This document shows positions 62,567 through 64,000 of a stretch of DNA of 64,000 bases, one piece after another; within the stretch, counting starts at the first letter, position 1; each line of letters starts with the position of its first letter. Position numbers and translations under genes: made by a program. This stretch comes from Mycolicibacterium sp. lyk4-40-TYG-92 (lineage in GTDB: Bacteria > Actinomycetota > Actinomycetes > Mycobacteriales > Mycobacteriaceae). The stretch spans positions 1-64,000 of the forward strand of contig NZ_JARVRX010000004.1 of the NCBI RefSeq assembly GCF_030209435.1, written 5' to 3'. Below the pieces are notes generated by a model, which did not search any database, was not told the origin of the DNA, and worked only from the letters and a program-made list of their open reading frames with translations.

Positions 62567-63166
62567 TTAGCTCGCGGGGGCAACGCCGTTCAGGACGAAG
62601 TCGATGACGTCGCCGGCGACGTCGCGTTGCGTCTTATTCGAACTGAGGGCATTGTGCAACAGCGCTGTCATCATGACCGCACCGAAAATGCTGACAGCAT
62701 CGGTGCGTGCGTCCGCCACGCGCTTCAAGGTGCCGTCCGCGGCGCCGGCCTCGAGCACACGCGCAATGGGTTCGTAGAACGCGTGCTCGACCGCCGAGGC
62801 GAGGTCGGGGAGGCGGATGGCGCGGCCCAGGTCGCCGACCAGCGCCATGCTCGTCCCCGGGCGATCCATGGTGTGCGCGACCTGCGCGGTGATGACGGCG
62901 ATGAGCCGTTCCCGCCCGCTGCCGGCGGAATCGGCGGCAGCGGCAACGTCACGAGCCAGATCACTCAGCGAATCCCGCAGCAGGAAGCCGAGGATGTCGT
63001 CCTTGCCGGTGAAGTAGTAGTACAGCGTGGCTTTCGGGACGCCGGACGCCGCGGCGATCTCTTCGATCTTCGTGTTCTCCAAGCCTTTGGCGGCGATCAG
63101 GTCGGCCGCGGCATAGAGCTTGCTCGCCACCGCCGCGGGCACTGCCCGTCCCGTCTGCTCAGCCAC
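62567..63166 (-). CDS. TetR-family regulator divergent from KstD-like flavoprotein, 199 aa
   Basis: Helix-turn-helix at about residues 15-62 (SKLYAAADLIAAKGLENTKIEEIAAASGVPKATLYYYFTGKDDILGFLL), with the GVPKATLYYYFTGKDDI recognition helix canonical. Ordinary C-terminal ligand domain. I chose the GTG at 63166 (VAEQTGRAVPAAVA); longer frames enter the operator region. It is divergent from the flavoprotein gene at 63290 and probably represses it through the palindrome at 63236-63252. Its stop lies seven bases from the end of the decayed DUF1330 gene. Confidence 0.9.
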   Translation of the reverse strand: MAEQTGRAVPAAVASKLYAAADLIAAKGLENTKIEEIAAASGVPKATLYYYFTGKDDILGFLLRDSLSDLARDVAAAADSAGSGRERLIAVITAQVAHTMDRPGTSMALVGDLGRAIRLPDLASAVEHAFYEPIARVLEAGAADGTLKRVADARTDAVSIFGAVMMTALLHNALSSNKTQRDVAGDVIDFVLNGVAPAS

Positions 63167-63235
63167 GAGTCGAAGTGTACGAGGCGCCGGCCCCCGGCAT
63201 CCCGGGACGGTGGAACCGATATCCAAACTGATATG

Positions 63236-63252
63236 TTGTACTCAGAGTACAA
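63236..63252. promoter_or_regulatory. Palindromic operator between TetR and KstD-like gene
   Basis: TTGTACTC-A-GAGTACAA is a perfect inverted repeat with 8-base arms, 37 bases before the ATG at 63290 and 69 bases from the TetR start. Symmetry and position fit a TetR dimer site. Confidence 0.6.
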
Positions 63253-63289
63253 ACCATGAGTTGTAGATGTGCCGGAAGGGGTGGTCACG

Positions 63290-64000
63290 ATGAGCAGCGT
63301 CACCGCAGACGTCGTCGTGGTCGGATACGGAGCCGCGGGGGTGTGCGCTGCGCTCGAGGCGCGCGCCGCGGGCGCGGACGTCCTCGCCATAGATCGTTTC
63401 AACGGGGGCGGCGCCACGCAGGTGTCCGGCGGGATCATCTACGCCGGCGGGGGCACGTGGGTCCAGCGCCAAGCGGGTATCGCCGACAGTGCCGATGCGA
63501 TGTATGACTACCTGCACGCCGAGGTCGGCGACTCGGTGCGGCCGGAAACACTGCGGCGGTTCGTCGATGGCAGCCCCGCCATGATCGACTGGCTCACCGC
63601 ACACGGCGTGCCGTTCGAGGCGTCGGTGTGCCCCTACAAGACGTCCTACCCCAACAACAAGTACTACCTCTATTACTCGGGGAGTGAGAATTCCGGGCAC
63701 TTCCGTGCGCTCACCCCGCCGGTCCAGCGCGGTCACCGAGCCAAGGGTGCGGGTGCATCGGGCAAGCAGATCTATCAGCCGCTCGCGGCATCAGCACGAC
63801 GGGCGGGCGTGCGCACGATGTTCCACACTCGAGCCGAGTCACTTCTGATCGATACCGCAGGCCGGGTCGTGGGGGTCCGGACCAGCACCCTGGCGCACGC
63901 TCCGGCGTGGGTGCAGCGACGTTATGCCACGTACGCCGCACTGGCCGTGAAACCCGGTATCTACTATCCGCCGCTGCGCGCGGCGATGGACCGGCGCCTG
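63290..64000 (+). CDS. KstD-like FAD-dependent dehydrogenase, 5' 237 codons (runs off the window)
   Basis: N-terminal part of a flavoprotein of the fumarate reductase/3-ketosteroid-delta1-dehydrogenase family. FAD motif DVVVVGYGAAGVCAALEARAAGADVLAIDR at residues 8-37, then GGGATQVSGGIIYAGGGTWVQ with the flavin-contacting glycine run, AMIDWLTAHGVPFEASVCPYKTSYPNNKYYLYYSGSE and GASGKQIYQPLAASARRAGVRTMFHTRAESLL. I chose the ATG at 63290 preceded by GGAAGGGG; the frame is open to base 64000. The divergent TetR and palindrome suggest inducible control. Steroid-ring or other enone-forming dehydrogenation is likely but the C-terminal substrate domain is not visible. Confidence 0.85.
   Translation, partial: MSSVTADVVVVGYGAAGVCAALEARAAGADVLAIDRFNGGGATQVSGGIIYAGGGTWVQRQAGIADSADAMYDYLHAEVGDSVRPETLRRFVDGSPAMIDWLTAHGVPFEASVCPYKTSYPNNKYYLYYSGSENSGHFRALTPPVQRGHRAKGAGASGKQIYQPLAASARRAGVRTMFHTRAESLLIDTAGRVVGVRTSTLAHAPAWVQRRYATYAALAVKPGIYYPPLRAAMDRRL

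Overview
The window reads as chromosomal DNA of a fast-growing, environmental-type mycobacterium (Mycolicibacterium-like). The DNA is GC-rich with strong G/C bias at third codon positions. It carries many TetR regulators, five luciferase-like monooxygenases, a fatty-acyl-AMP ligase, a DUF222/HNH (13E12-type) protein, a lutABC set and an arylsulfatase. I see no tRNA or rRNA gene, insertion sequence, phage module or CRISPR array.

Layout. (1) 0.1-7.3 kb: a DUF559 remnant, then a leftward gene string mmsA - class III aminotransferase - lutA - lutB - lutC - epoxide hydrolase, facing a divergent PucR regulator. The string looks built for beta-alanine (or similar amine) breakdown, with lactate oxidation supplying pyruvate. 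(2) 9.1-12.7 kb: TetR, LimB-like monooxygenase, zinc alcohol dehydrogenase and a small helical protein. (3) 12.7-18.9 kb: a TetR/acyl-CoA dehydrogenase pair, two small membrane proteins, an SDR, and a TetR/D-aminoacylase-type amidohydrolase pair. (4) 19.3-27.1 kb: three consecutive luciferase-like monooxygenases, a stand-alone fatty-acyl-AMP ligase, and a TetR-SRPBCC-monooxygenase unit. (5) 27.2-32.5 kb: a leftward reductase - lipocalin-like protein - arylsulfatase string opposite a TetR. (6) 32.5-38.7 kb: NTF2-like protein, long-form GAPDH, MFS transporter, DUF222/HNH protein, a small membrane-anchored protein and a broken DKNYY-family gene. (7) 38.8-51.1 kb: APC permease, ureohydrolase, then a tandem glycine riboswitch followed by gcvP-gcvT-gcvH-glyA-sdaA-lipA-lpdA. 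This operon carries all four glycine cleavage proteins, SHMT, serine ammonia-lyase and lipoyl synthase, enough on paper to turn glycine into pyruvate. (8) 51.1-59.5 kb: two divergent units, epimerase - SDR - creatininase-family hydrolase (left) and GMC oxidoreductase - DUF5987-like subunit - NCS1 permease - PucR regulator (right), separated by a strong palindrome. I could not match this locus to a known pathway, and it is the best candidate for an undescribed catabolic system. (9) 59.5-64 kb: VC0807-like membrane protein, universal stress protein, a regulator/membrane-protein pair with twin operators, a conserved protein, a decayed DUF1330 gene, a TetR, and the start of a KstD-like flavoprotein that runs off the window.

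Regulation is unusually legible. At least eight clean palindromes sit in intergenic regions next to regulator genes, and several starts lack a Shine-Dalgarno sequence but have a -10-like hexamer 6-7 bases upstream, as expected for leaderless mycobacterial transcripts. Four loci show decay or a possible frameshift (DUF559, DKNYY, DUF1330 and the HTH gene at 51.1 kb). All functional assignments rest on recognising motifs and family signatures by eye; no database search was run.
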